From contig JAGAPO010000068.1 of NCBI GenBank assembly GCA_017623215.1, positions 1 through 43,479 on the forward strand: DNA of 43,479 bases. Reading direction: 5' to 3'. The notes beneath the pieces were generated by a model that ran no database searches, was not told where the DNA came from, and saw only the letters and a program-made list of their open reading frames with translations. Each line of letters starts with the position of its first letter. Within the stretch, counting starts at the first letter, position 1. The position numbers and the translations under genes were made by a program. This document shows positions 9,678 to 18,553 of this stretch, one piece after another. The DNA comes from Lachnospiraceae bacterium. GTDB lineage: Bacteria > Bacillota > Clostridia > Lachnospirales > Lachnospiraceae.

Positions 9678-9749
9678 AACTTCCTTCTCTCCTTTTTTTG
9701 AAAATATTTATTCCAGGCAGAGAGCGAAATGCTCTCTGCCAACGTGGAA

Positions 9750-10679
9750 TCAACCCTTAACCGCACCAATCATGATACCCTTAACGAAGAACTTCTGGAA
9801 ATAAGGGTATACCAAAAGGATAGGTAATAATGTAACAAATGTAATCGTGTAACGAATCGAAACCGGCGTCATCTCGAATGCAGCATCCGAGGAACCTCCC
9901 GTCATAGACTGCAGCTGGGAAGCCATCGCGGTTGCCTGACTCAGGTAACGCTGCAGCAAGGACTGTAATGTCTGCCAATTCTTACCGTTCATGTAAATAA
10001 TGGTATCCATGTAGGAATTCCACTGACCAACTGCGCCGAAAATGGTAATTGTCGATACAATCGGCTTACACAGCGGGAATACAACTCTGGTAAATCGGGT
10101 AAAATAGCCAGCGCCATCCAGATAAGCCGACTCCTCAAGAGACGGAGAAATGGATTCTATGTAAGTCTTAACCAGAATCATGTTATATGCACCAACCATA
10201 CCAGGAATGATGTAAATCCAGAAAGAATCCAACATTCCGAACATCTTATAGTTCATGTAGGTCGGAACAACACCGGCACCGAAATACATCGTTGCGATAA
10301 TGAAACGGTACCAGAACTTTTTGTGCCAGAACTCCGCCTTGGAAAGTGCATATCCCATCCAGCTCGTAGCTCCTACCATCAATGCAGTTCCGATTACGGT
10401 TCTTGCCACAGATGTAATTGCAGCAGAAGCCATACCTTCAATCTTCAGAATCTGTCTGTAATTCTCAAGGTGAACTCCCTTCGGCAGCAGGAGAATCTGA
10501 CCGGCAGCCGACAGCTCATTGTTACTGATCGTGTTAATGAATAAGTAGTAGAACGGGAACGCGCAGATCAGGGCGAACAATCCGTACACGATATACAGGA
10601 TTACGTCAATCACGTGGTCTTTTGTACTACGCTTAATTTTATTCTGTTTGCTAATCTTTGCAGCTTTACTTTTACTCAC
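9750..10679 (-). CDS. Carbohydrate ABC transporter permease (LplC-like)
   Basis: A 309-residue inner-membrane permease of the CUT1 type with about six membrane helices, the first at about residues 25-50 (VILYIVYGLFALICAFPFYYL is typical). The cytoplasmic EAA loop that contacts the ATPase reads EESAYLDGAGYFTRF, near residue 205. The start is GTG at 10679, supported by GGAGG eight bases upstream. It lies 15 bases downstream of the partner permease gene and 72 bases before the binding-protein gene, so the three form one operon. No ATPase gene is present; such importers usually share a housekeeping MsmX-type ATPase encoded elsewhere. It should form a heterodimer with the product of 10695-11636. 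Confidence 0.92.
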   Translation of the reverse strand: MSKSKAAKISKQNKIKRSTKDHVIDVILYIVYGLFALICAFPFYYLFINTISNNELSAAGQILLLPKGVHLENYRQILKIEGMASAAITSVARTVIGTALMVGATSWMGYALSKAEFWHKKFWYRFIIATMYFGAGVVPTYMNYKMFGMLDSFWIYIIPGMVGAYNMILVKTYIESISPSLEESAYLDGAGYFTRFTRVVFPLCKPIVSTITIFGAVGQWNSYMDTIIYMNGKNWQTLQSLLQRYLSQATAMASQLQSMTGGSSDAAFEMTPVSIRYTITFVTLLPILLVYPYFQKFFVKGIMIGAVKG

Positions 10680-10694
10680 CTGTCCTGCCTCCTT

Positions 10695-11636
10695 TTAGAA
10701 TATACTCTGACCATCACGGAATACCTTGGAAATCGTATTCGCAATGCCAAGCAGCACAAGGCTGATTAACGACTTCGTCATACCAACCGCAGTGGAGTAC
10801 GAAATCTGGGAACCGGCAATACCCTGGTTGTACACATAAAGGTCAAGCACCTCAATGTACTTCTTATTCAGAGGATTCTGGAATGCATAGTACTGATCCA
10901 TACCTCTGTTCAGCATATTACCAACATTGATAATCAACAAGGTAAAATAGGTAGGAAGCAGACAAGGCATGGTGATGTAACGAATCTTCTGGAACCTTCC
11001 GGCACCGTCGATATCCGCCGCCTCGTAAAGCTCCTGGTCGATACCTGCGATAGAAGATATATAAAGAATCGCACTATAACCGATCGTCTTCCACTGCATC
11101 CATAACCACATCTTCCACCACATGTGATCCGTGTTGCCTAAGAAGTCAATTCCTTCAAAGCCGGGTTTGAAAGCTCTAATAACGTTATTAACAAAGCCGT
11201 CACCAACCGAGAAGATTGCAAATGCGATGGAATATACAATAACCCAAGATATGAAGTTCGGAATCGTTGTAACAATCTGAACAATCTTCTGGAACTTCAT
11301 ATTTCTAATCTCCGCCATGAAAACTGCGAAAACCATAGGCATCCACGATGTGCACATACCAAGAATACTCATACCCAATGTATTCTTCAGAACTCGGATC
11401 AGATTCTTTCTCATAGCCGCATTCTGAACCATATTCGTGATATGCTTAAAGCCTACAAAAGTACAGTCTTCCAGCTTTATCGGGGGACGATAATCATAGA
11501 ACGCATATCTCCATCCGTAAAGCGGCAGATAAGAGAAAAGGAATATTAACACCAGGAACGGTAATGCCATTAAGAACAACCGGAATCCAGGTGCGAGTCT
11601 CTTATCCTTAGTTAAAATTGGATTACTCTTACTCAT
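10695..11636 (-). CDS. Carbohydrate ABC transporter permease (LplB/YteP-like)
   Basis: A 313-residue permease, first gene of the importer operon. The N-terminal region FLFSYLPLYGWRYAFYDYRP is typical of LplB/YteP proteins and is followed by about five further membrane helices. The EAA loop reads EAADIDGAGRFQKIRYITMP. The ATG at 11636 is chosen over upstream in-frame codons because the family sequence begins there, AGAGG lies eight bases before it, and the promoter at 11683-11710 would put upstream starts at or before the transcription start. It pairs with the LplC-like permease to pass sugar delivered by the 603-residue lipoprotein. Confidence 0.92.
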   Translation of the reverse strand: MSKSNPILTKDKRLAPGFRLFLMALPFLVLIFLFSYLPLYGWRYAFYDYRPPIKLEDCTFVGFKHITNMVQNAAMRKNLIRVLKNTLGMSILGMCTSWMPMVFAVFMAEIRNMKFQKIVQIVTTIPNFISWVIVYSIAFAIFSVGDGFVNNVIRAFKPGFEGIDFLGNTDHMWWKMWLWMQWKTIGYSAILYISSIAGIDQELYEAADIDGAGRFQKIRYITMPCLLPTYFTLLIINVGNMLNRGMDQYYAFQNPLNKKYIEVLDLYVYNQGIAGSQISYSTAVGMTKSLISLVLLGIANTISKVFRDGQSIF

Positions 11637-12261
11637 AACGCGCCTCTTTTCTTTTAATATTTTCCTGTTTTTTACGAATTTAAGTATACAGTATTGTGAC
11701 ATTTTACCAAAGGGCAAAAAACGCTTATCTTTTTACAGAATCCGATTATAAAAATTTGAACAAAATTTTTCCATTTTTAAAATCCGCATATTCTTTTCAC
11801 AATATCCGCATCTTTCGTTCGTTTTCCCCTTACTTTTCCAGATTATTACTTTTAATTCCAGATTCTTACATCCCTCATACTTCTTCGCATACCCCAAAAG
11901 TGCGCCGACGAATCCTGCTCACCGTTCCAAAGGATCCTCCATCGTCTCTGCACCTGTCTCTTTGCTTTCCCCCTTCCTTTCCCTTCTCTTGTCCTTCCCT
12001 TCTCGCTTCTGTCCCATGTCTCCGGCCGACACAAGGCCGCAAGCGACCCATATGTTTAATCTTATTCCAAAAACGTCTTCCAGTATATAGAAGAATTGAC
12101 GAATTTCCGTTCAAAAAAAGAAGAGCCGAATCCGCAGGGAAATATCCGGTAACCTTCTGCATAAGGATTCTGTATAAATTACGCAGTTTTGGAACACGAT
12201 CTGCCGTGTTTTTATCTCTCCGGATGAATTTCCTTCGGATTTTGCTCTTCCTGGACTCTCT
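11637..12261. other. 625-base intergenic region, no convincing gene
   Basis: Open frames here are pyrimidine-run translations with biased composition and no ribosome binding site, so none is called. The left end holds the importer promoter (11683-11710), with a weak cre-like core (AAGCGTTTT, minus strand, about 11714-11732) just upstream that might bind CcpA. A small hairpin around AACACG...CGTGTT (minus strand, about 12195-12215) follows the metallopeptidase gene but has no T-run. The rest shows nothing I can interpret. Confidence 0.4.
11683..11710 (-). promoter_or_regulatory. Predicted promoter of the sugar importer operon
   Basis: On the minus strand, -35 TTGGTA and -10 TATACT are 16 bases apart, with TG directly before the -10 box (extended -10). 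It lies about 47 bases upstream of the LplB-like start. Confidence 0.6.
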
Positions 12262-13506
12262 CTATCTTTCTTCTAATGCTTCCTGCACACAGGCAATCAG
12301 TTCCCGTTCTCCCTCGATCTCACAGGCGTGTGGATATCTGGCTGCCGTTTTTTCGAAGGCGGCAAGGCATTTCTCCGCTGCCGCTTCATTCTGATTCTCA
12401 ATTAATTCATATGCGTATTGAATTCGCAGCGCGGACGGCAGGGTGGACGCTGACTTGAGGAATTGTTTTAATTCCTTCGACATCTCCACAGGCTCTGCTG
12501 CCTCAGGCGCGGTACCTTCCGAATGGCTCTCCGTTCTCCAATAACCGCATTTCTTTAACAGTTCACAGTACAGCAGCTCCGCTTCTGTCATCAGCCGGTG
12601 GATTCCGACCAGCGCACCCGGATAGGCCAGAATCTCCTTTCCGATTCTCTCCGCCTCCTCAAACTTCAGCTCATCCATCGCACGGCTTAGGCAGAAGACC
12701 GCGGAGGATGCGCAGATACTATTCTCCCGCGCCTTCCTGTCCGGCATCTCAAACCATTCTTCCGGCATATCCTTTATGCGCACTTCGTTCGTCAGCTCCC
12801 CGTTCATCTGCATCTGCGCCCAGAAGCATCTTCTGGCCCCGGGATTCTTCCGAAGCGCCATCGCGTTGGAACCGTCGTTATTCAGCTTGCCGGAGCGCAT
12901 CGGAATTCCGTTCATCAGCGCAAGTGCCGCCCCTGCAGCTGCAAGGAACAGAAAGAACAGACGAAGCATGGGCGCGCTTACCGCCGGATACAGGAGAAGG
13001 CTTATTGCCGCCAGAATCAGATTCGCGATACTTCCTCCGAAGTTATATAATAAAAACGGGATGTCATCGCAATACGGTCTCGGCGGCGTCATCAGACATT
13101 GACCGCCGGTTCCGGCAAGCGAATATTTCTTTAGGCAAAGCTTTCCTTCCTTTTTTACGAACATCAGATTGCCGATCCGATAAGAGGCGAATTCATAACC
13201 GCTGATCAGACCGCATATTAGATGTCCGGCCTCATGTACCGCCGCCTGAAGCATGATTCCGACATAAATGCAAAGTAAGCCAAGCACAATACTCAGAATC
13301 GCCTTTTTCTCATCTCCTCCCGCGCTTTCGGCCGCCATCTTTCCAATCGCCATTCCTCCAAAATACCCGACAGCAAATCCAATCGCAAGGAAGAGCACCA
13401 TAACTCCTCCCCTGGTTATCCACGTCTTCAGGCCGGTCTTCCCCTGTGTCTTTGCCGTCCGTTCCCCTGAGTCCGTATCGGCTTTCTTTTTTGCTTTGGT
13501 GTTCAT
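12262..13506 (-). CDS. M50-type membrane metallopeptidase (site-2-protease-like)
   Basis: A 414-residue membrane protein. A basic, charged cytoplasmic N-terminus (1-30) precedes two membrane helices, the second leading into HEAGH (residues 91-95), the zinc-binding HExxH motif of M50/site-2 proteases. A second conserved-looking membrane segment, NFGGSIANLILA, and further helices follow at about 165-215. The C-terminal half is soluble and helical. The family's usual second zinc motif (a DG or DP next to a helix) is not obvious, so activity is probable rather than shown. AAAGGAGG lies seven bases before the ATG. It follows the surface-protein genes with an 87-base gap and is probably in their operon, which suggests it clips the membrane anchor of that protein or a regulator; this is inference. 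It ends with TAG, so TAG is an ordinary stop here. Confidence 0.75.
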   Translation of the reverse strand: MNTKAKKKADTDSGERTAKTQGKTGLKTWITRGGVMVLFLAIGFAVGYFGGMAIGKMAAESAGGDEKKAILSIVLGLLCIYVGIMLQAAVHEAGHLICGLISGYEFASYRIGNLMFVKKEGKLCLKKYSLAGTGGQCLMTPPRPYCDDIPFLLYNFGGSIANLILAAISLLLYPAVSAPMLRLFFLFLAAAGAALALMNGIPMRSGKLNNDGSNAMALRKNPGARRCFWAQMQMNGELTNEVRIKDMPEEWFEMPDRKARENSICASSAVFCLSRAMDELKFEEAERIGKEILAYPGALVGIHRLMTEAELLYCELLKKCGYWRTESHSEGTAPEAAEPVEMSKELKQFLKSASTLPSALRIQYAYELIENQNEAAAEKCLAAFEKTAARYPHACEIEGERELIACVQEALEER

Positions 13507-13593
13507 TCTCGGTCCTCCTTTTGCACTGCCCGTATCCCTTCCGGCCTTTGGGTTCTTCCTATCCTTCCCGCCATCCGGTTCCTTTTGCTCCTT

Positions 13594-14709
13594 TTATTCT
13601 GACTTGCCGCTTCCGGCTGTTGTTCCGGCCGAGCTTCCATTTCTGCGTCTTTTCCTTCGCTTTTTTCGTACCATCGTTCGAACGATACACCGAAATACCA
13701 CAATTCCTCCGATCACCAGAAGCACTTTAAGCCAGAGAGACATTCCCTGTTCCGCCAAATCTTCTCCATAGACCACATAATACCGTCCTGCTTTCTTTAG
13801 CGTAGCCCGGTATCCGCCGCTGTCCTTATCTTTCTTAACCTTAACCGATTCAAAGGATATCTCCCCGTCCTTTTCCTCTGTGATTCGATAGATCTGCGGT
13901 GTTCTCCCGGCGTTTTCCCCCTCCGCAGTCATTACAATCTCTTCCTTTTTCTGAAAGGTCGTAATCTCCAGAATAGCCTCCTGTAACGCCTGTGACGATG
14001 TGCTGTCCGCTCCGGACTCTGTTCCGGAATCGCCCCCGTCTGCTCCGGTTTCTGCATTGTCCTTTTGCTCGTCCGTACCGGAGGATGTGTCCTTCTGTCC
14101 GGACTGCGCACTCTTTTCACTTTGATATTCTCTCCACGCCTCCATAGACGCTTCCTGCGAATCCGGCTTTCGAACCGCAGGAACGTTCGCCTCCTCCGAT
14201 TCCTTCCGTTCCGGAATTGCAATCGTTACCGCTCCGTCCTCGAAGTCGTATCGAATCAGCACTGTCAGCTCTTCGGAAGGCTCTCCCGCTGCAGGGTTCC
14301 CGGAGGTATCCGTCCCGGAATTCCTGCCGTCCGAACCGCTACCGGAATTCCCCCCGGAGCTTGTTCCGTTCCCGGAGTTCCTGCCGGTTCCCTCTGAATA
14401 GGAAGAACTGCTTCCCTCCGGCTCCGGCGCGCTGTCATATTGTACGTGCATCTCCTCAAGCCAGCTGGAATCCACCCGCTCGCTCATGGTATCCAGATGT
14501 ACCACTGCAAAGCTTCCGATGTCATCCGCCAGTGCTGTGAATTCAACGGTTGAGCCGTTCTTGCGGTACTCTCCGGATAATCTTGTAATCAGCCCGTTCG
14601 TTCCGATATGATATACCGCGGTCTTTTCCTGCGACCAACCGGACGGAATTGACACAATAATCTGGTATTTGCCGGGCAGCGAGAATTCATAGCCTTCCTC
14701 CGTCTGCAC
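13594..14709 (-). CDS. C-terminal, membrane-anchored part of a split surface protein
   Basis: A 371-residue open frame that continues, in frame and across a single TAG (14812-14814), the 1125-residue protein upstream. The first 34 codons after the stop (14811 down to 14710) are also open and protein-like (for example WELGEFLSFEDIYL). The only listed start, a GTG at 14709, has no ribosome binding site. It contains a beta-rich module (SLPGKYQIIVSIPSGW), a Ser/Gly/Asn-rich linker, a Ser/Thr/Glu-rich linker, a second beta-rich module (YRATLKKAGRYYVVYG), one membrane helix (LWLKVLLVIGGIVVFRCIV) and a basic KKRRKRRR tail. This is the anchor of an exported protein. Without readthrough it would have no signal peptide and probably is not made. 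Confidence 0.65.
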   Translation of the reverse strand: MQTEEGYEFSLPGKYQIIVSIPSGWSQEKTAVYHIGTNGLITRLSGEYRKNGSTVEFTALADDIGSFAVVHLDTMSERVDSSWLEEMHVQYDSAPEPEGSSSSYSEGTGRNSGNGTSSGGNSGSGSDGRNSGTDTSGNPAAGEPSEELTVLIRYDFEDGAVTIAIPERKESEEANVPAVRKPDSQEASMEAWREYQSEKSAQSGQKDTSSGTDEQKDNAETGADGGDSGTESGADSTSSQALQEAILEITTFQKKEEIVMTAEGENAGRTPQIYRITEEKDGEISFESVKVKKDKDSGGYRATLKKAGRYYVVYGEDLAEQGMSLWLKVLLVIGGIVVFRCIVRTMVRKKRRKRRRNGSSAGTTAGSGKSE

Positions 14710-14811
14710 GCCGATGCGGAGATAATACGACCATTTCTGCCGCAGATAGATATCCTCAAAGCTTAAGAATTCCCCAAGCTCCCAGACTCTGCTCGCCGCG
14801 TCTTCCTCTTC

Positions 14812-17800
14812 CTAGCCGAATACCGTCAGCTTCCTTCCTCCGATTCCCGAGACCGTCGCCGCGTCCGCGTTAATCCGAACCGTCCGCCCAAGCACCTCCT
14901 GACTGACAACCGATGTCGTCTCCTCTGCAATCGTCACCGCGTAATCCGCCGCTTCCTCCGACTCCGCCTTGGAACGCTTGGTGTAAGGGCTCGGATCCGG
15001 CCTCTGATACAGAACCACGCGGTTGCCTTCCTCATCCAGGCAGCTCAAGGTCTGATATACCACCCAGGAATAATCCGTTACGAATTCTCCCGGAATTACA
15101 TTCTCAATCGGTCCCATGACAACAATTTCCGGAATCTTCGCCCCGTAATAGAACGCATCCAGCCGAAAATTCTTTCCGAATGCTGCCGGAATCTCCAGAT
15201 ATCGCAGACAGCTTGTGTATACGGTCGAGCCTGCTCCCGCTTCCGTCTCTTCTTTTCTTGCGCTGACCTCGTATCGAAATACTGCGTCCGGCAGCAATCC
15301 GACCGTCTCTTCCGAAGCGGTCGTGCTTCCTCCGGTATTGCTTTCCGCCGTACCCTTCAGCCCAGGCTTTACATAGATGCGAAGATCCGCAAAATCATCC
15401 CAATCCCCCATATATCCCTTCATCATATCCTGCTGGCCAAGCGATTCCAACGTATCCGGCCAGTACATCGTCTGAAGATTCGGACAGCACGTAATGACAT
15501 TCGTGCCAATTGCCGTAATCGCCGCCGGAAGCTCCAGGTACTTCAGGTCCCTGCAGTTTGCGAATGCGCAATCTCCTACCTCTGCGGGAATGGTGCTGCT
15601 CTGTACCGTATCGGTTCCCGCCTCCGCTTCTCTGCAGACTACCTCATCCAAATAGGTACAATTCGCGAACGCATTTGCTCCAATTCGTCTCACCGTATCC
15701 GGCATGGATACCGAATCGAGCTCTTTACATCCTGCAAATGCACTGTCTCCGATTTCCACCAGACCATCCGGAAGAATCAGATGATCCAGGCTGACGCCTC
15801 CCCCTGCAAGTCCTCTTGCAATGGTAAAGCAATTCAGAAACGCCTCTTTTTCAATCCTTATCAATGACTCTGGCATCTCTATCAGAGTTGTCGCCACTCC
15901 TGCAAATGCCCTTTCTCCGATTACCTCCACCGTATCCGGAATCGAAACCGTTCTCAGATTGGAACATTCCTCAAAGGCCGAATCTCCTATTTCCTGAAGT
16001 CTCACTTCATCGCCGCCCGGCAGAAGTTCCGTAATCGCATAGCAGTTCTTAAAACAGCCTTCCGGAATCACCGTGAGCGACGTCGGTATCATAACCTTCT
16101 TAAGTCCTGACCGCTCGAACGCCCTCGCTCCCATCTCTGTCACCGTATCTGGCAGCACTCCGTCCGTCATGGCCGAGCAGCCCTGAAACGCCTCTTCTCC
16201 GATATACTTCAGTCCGTCATTGAGCTTAACCACCACTTTGCTCATTCCGGAGAAGCTTCTGTCCGCAATCCGCTCCACCGTATCCGGCAGAATGACCTGT
16301 TCGTAGTTATCGCTCGAATAATTCTGTCTCCATTGTGACTCCGAGAAATCAACCTCTGTCACCGGCTTTCCGTCCAGATAGGCCGGAATATAATAGGCGT
16401 TTCCTCGCATAAACTCCGGGATTCTCTCTTTTAATGTAACCCCGCTGCCGTTCACCTCATAATATTCCCGGTAATTCTTCTCCTCCTTTTGTACAGGACT
16501 GGTCGGTACGGGAATACTGCTCTGCTGCTCTTCAAATGCCGAGACGCCCTCTCTTTCAAATACTACGATATCCTGTTTCGCCGAATATCCTCCCTCATCC
16601 GTCACCGCCACGATCGATGCGACGCCCGGAGATACCGGTGTCAGCCTTCCGGTCAATTCATCCACTTTTACCACGGAAGTATTGCTGCTTTTATATGTAA
16701 TCTTCTTATTATCCGCGTTCGACGGAACCACCTTTGCACCGCAAAGGTAGATATTCGTTCCGGTCATTGTAAGTATCTGCTGTGTCTTCTCTATCTTAAT
16801 TCCGGTCACCAGCACCGGCGGATCCTCGATGATGTCCATATACGGGCATTCCTCGGTCTCCTCCTGATACAGCAGCCACGCCGTATCAAAGCAGGTGCGC
16901 CCCGCCGTGATAATTCCCTGCCAGGTCTTTGCAAGCTTCTTGAACTCTGCGCTGCCCGACTCCTCTCCGAACAGAGAGGAGACTTTGCTGCGGAACTTAT
17001 TGAACAGCCCTTTGTCCAGAACTTGTTCCGCATATGCAATCGCAAGGTCCATTCCGTGCTCATACGCGTCATACATCATCTGAACACCGCGGTTCAGGGT
17101 ACATGCCTGCGTATAGGTTCCGGTATATGTATTATAGGTATACTTCAGCGCCCCGAGCACTGCGTCTTCTACGACAATCTGCGCCTTTAGCATCAGATAA
17201 TACTCCGCAATTTTACTGCTGTTAAGCGTCAGATTGGTTAAGAGCGAGGTTCCTGAGACGATAAGCCCTGCAGTTCCAAGTACCTCCATCAGACAGGTCT
17301 CCACAAGCGTTGCTGCAATATTCACGCCAAGGTCTGTTCCCTGCTCTTTTACAATTTTGATCGTCTCTTCTTCGTCGAGTGCCTGAAGTGCTTCCATAAC
17401 GGTGTGAATGGCATTTCGAAGGTCGCTGTCCTTTGCCTCGCGGTACATAATTCGAAGCATCTCCACGGTTCCCTCCTGATACTCGCGAAGGGACAGATAG
17501 AGGGCCAGACTGTTGACACAGGATACGACGTCCGAACTGAATCCAAGACACAGATTCGCTCCCTTCATTAGACTTGCCACCGCGGGCCCGATATTCTCCA
17601 ATCCCTTTTTGGCAAGACCTTCTTTGATTACATTGGCCAACTTCGGAAATGCCGCCTGCAGGCTGGAGCGAATCGCTCCGTCATCGGCCACCTCCGATGA
17701 CCAATCAAGTCCGGAACCAATCGCACTCCAAAGGGTCTCCTGCCACGCCTGTGCTGACTTTGTCTGACGCTGGGCGTCTCCCCCTTTGATCTGCAGCTGC

Positions 17801-18189
17801 AGAATCTCTAACAGCACCTGCTCGTATAATCCTTCCATTCCCTTAAACCGGTAATCTCTGTCATTCAAAAACGTCTGCACTTTTGTCGCATTCTCAAAAG
17901 AACCTCCGCTTTCTTCCTGAATCGTCTGATACAGCATCCGATGCATCATGCTTGCTGTCAGATCGCCCCAGACCCCCGGGTTCTGATACAGAAAATTCGC
18001 CTGGTATAATTCAAAGCCCTTCTTATTCTCCTTCTCTTCTGCCTTCCCAGACGCTGCCGGAGCAGCAGCTGTAAACAGCAATATGGCCGCAAGAAGCACT
18101 GCCAGAATTCTGCGTATTCCCTCCAGGCTCTCCGTTCCTCTCCCTTTCCGATCTCGTCTTCCCGTTCCTGTCTTTCTGTTTGCTCCCAT
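14812..18189 (-). CDS. Large exported surface protein with Ig-like and BspA-type leucine-rich repeats, ended by in-frame TAG
   Basis: 1125 residues from the ATG at 18189, chosen for AAAGGAG six bases upstream; the frame extends to 18258 over its own promoter. A very basic start is followed by a signal peptide (ILAVLLAAILLFTAAAPAASG). A helical region of about 400 residues of unknown type comes next. An Ig-like BIG2 module spans about 457-547 (TGIKIEKTQ ... KSSNTSVVKVD ... GVASIVAVTD). BspA-type leucine-rich repeats follow at about 580-930, with many copies of the pattern LPDTVxxIGxxAFxxC. Such proteins bind host or glycan ligands at the cell surface. As read it ends at TAG (14812-14814), with its linker and membrane anchor encoded in frame just beyond. 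The intact form would be about 1530 residues. The truncated form would be secreted and released. Confidence 0.85.
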   Translation of the reverse strand: MGANRKTGTGRRDRKGRGTESLEGIRRILAVLLAAILLFTAAAPAASGKAEEKENKKGFELYQANFLYQNPGVWGDLTASMMHRMLYQTIQEESGGSFENATKVQTFLNDRDYRFKGMEGLYEQVLLEILQLQIKGGDAQRQTKSAQAWQETLWSAIGSGLDWSSEVADDGAIRSSLQAAFPKLANVIKEGLAKKGLENIGPAVASLMKGANLCLGFSSDVVSCVNSLALYLSLREYQEGTVEMLRIMYREAKDSDLRNAIHTVMEALQALDEEETIKIVKEQGTDLGVNIAATLVETCLMEVLGTAGLIVSGTSLLTNLTLNSSKIAEYYLMLKAQIVVEDAVLGALKYTYNTYTGTYTQACTLNRGVQMMYDAYEHGMDLAIAYAEQVLDKGLFNKFRSKVSSLFGEESGSAEFKKLAKTWQGIITAGRTCFDTAWLLYQEETEECPYMDIIEDPPVLVTGIKIEKTQQILTMTGTNIYLCGAKVVPSNADNKKITYKSSNTSVVKVDELTGRLTPVSPGVASIVAVTDEGGYSAKQDIVVFEREGVSAFEEQQSSIPVPTSPVQKEEKNYREYYEVNGSGVTLKERIPEFMRGNAYYIPAYLDGKPVTEVDFSESQWRQNYSSDNYEQVILPDTVERIADRSFSGMSKVVVKLNDGLKYIGEEAFQGCSAMTDGVLPDTVTEMGARAFERSGLKKVMIPTSLTVIPEGCFKNCYAITELLPGGDEVRLQEIGDSAFEECSNLRTVSIPDTVEVIGERAFAGVATTLIEMPESLIRIEKEAFLNCFTIARGLAGGGVSLDHLILPDGLVEIGDSAFAGCKELDSVSMPDTVRRIGANAFANCTYLDEVVCREAEAGTDTVQSSTIPAEVGDCAFANCRDLKYLELPAAITAIGTNVITCCPNLQTMYWPDTLESLGQQDMMKGYMGDWDDFADLRIYVKPGLKGTAESNTGGSTTASEETVGLLPDAVFRYEVSARKEETEAGAGSTVYTSCLRYLEIPAAFGKNFRLDAFYYGAKIPEIVVMGPIENVIPGEFVTDYSWVVYQTLSCLDEEGNRVVLYQRPDPSPYTKRSKAESEEAADYAVTIAEETTSVVSQEVLGRTVRINADAATVSGIGGRKLTVFG

Positions 18190-18229
18190 GCGATTCTCCT
18201 TTCCCCTTTTACGCTGTGTTTTGTATCTG

Positions 18230-18258
18230 ATTATATCATACCGCTCTTCTGATTGCAA
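18230..18258 (-). promoter_or_regulatory. Predicted promoter of the surface-protein operon
   Basis: On the minus strand, -35 TTGCAA and -10 TATAAT are 17 bases apart, with the -10 box about 40 bases before the ATG at 18189. It is divergent from the promoter at 18323-18351, with only 64 bases between the two -35 boxes. Confidence 0.75.
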
Positions 18259-18322
18259 TTTCGCGAAGAATCAAATCTCCAAATTCCTCTCCTCTTTTTT
18301 CTCGTATTCTTTCCGGAATCTA

Positions 18323-18351
18323 TAGACATTTTCCCTGTTCTATGATATAAT
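18323..18351 (+). promoter_or_regulatory. Predicted promoter of the 12-residue-repeat protein
   Basis: -35 TAGACA and -10 TATAAT with a 17-base spacer. It gives a leader of about 195 bases before the ribosome binding site at 18542-18547. A 62-codon open frame in the leader starts at the -10 box itself and is not a credible gene. Confidence 0.75.
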
Positions 18352-18553
18352 GCAGATTGTCAGTATATCTTCGTATGTCTCGCCTATTTCTTCCGTATTT
18401 ACATACGATCATCTGTCAGACCGGAAAGACGCGCGTATCCGGTTGGGGAGCTTATTGTTTTGTTTCTATGTATCTGTTATCTTCATTTTTATAGCAAGTT
18501 ATGCCGTATTTCCGCAGAGCAGCCGGCATACTGCTTAGATTGGGGGGATTTAT

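Noticed and set aside
11696..12394. 232-codon plus-strand frame in the intergenic region
   Set aside because: No ribosome binding site, biased residues from pyrimidine runs, and overlap with the metallopeptidase gene end.
6298..14814. Stop-codon reassignment (TAA or TAG read as an amino acid) as the reason for the two split genes
   Set aside because: Other genes in the window end normally with TAA (topoisomerase B subunit), TAG (M50 peptidase, repeat protein) and TGA, and two different stop codons are involved. Point mutations or sequence errors are simpler.
16489..17190. 233-codon plus-strand open frame
   Set aside because: Antisense to the surface-protein gene; no start signal.
18350..18538. 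62-codon frame in the leader of the repeat-protein gene
   Set aside because: Its ATG overlaps the -10 box, so it would not be inside the transcript.
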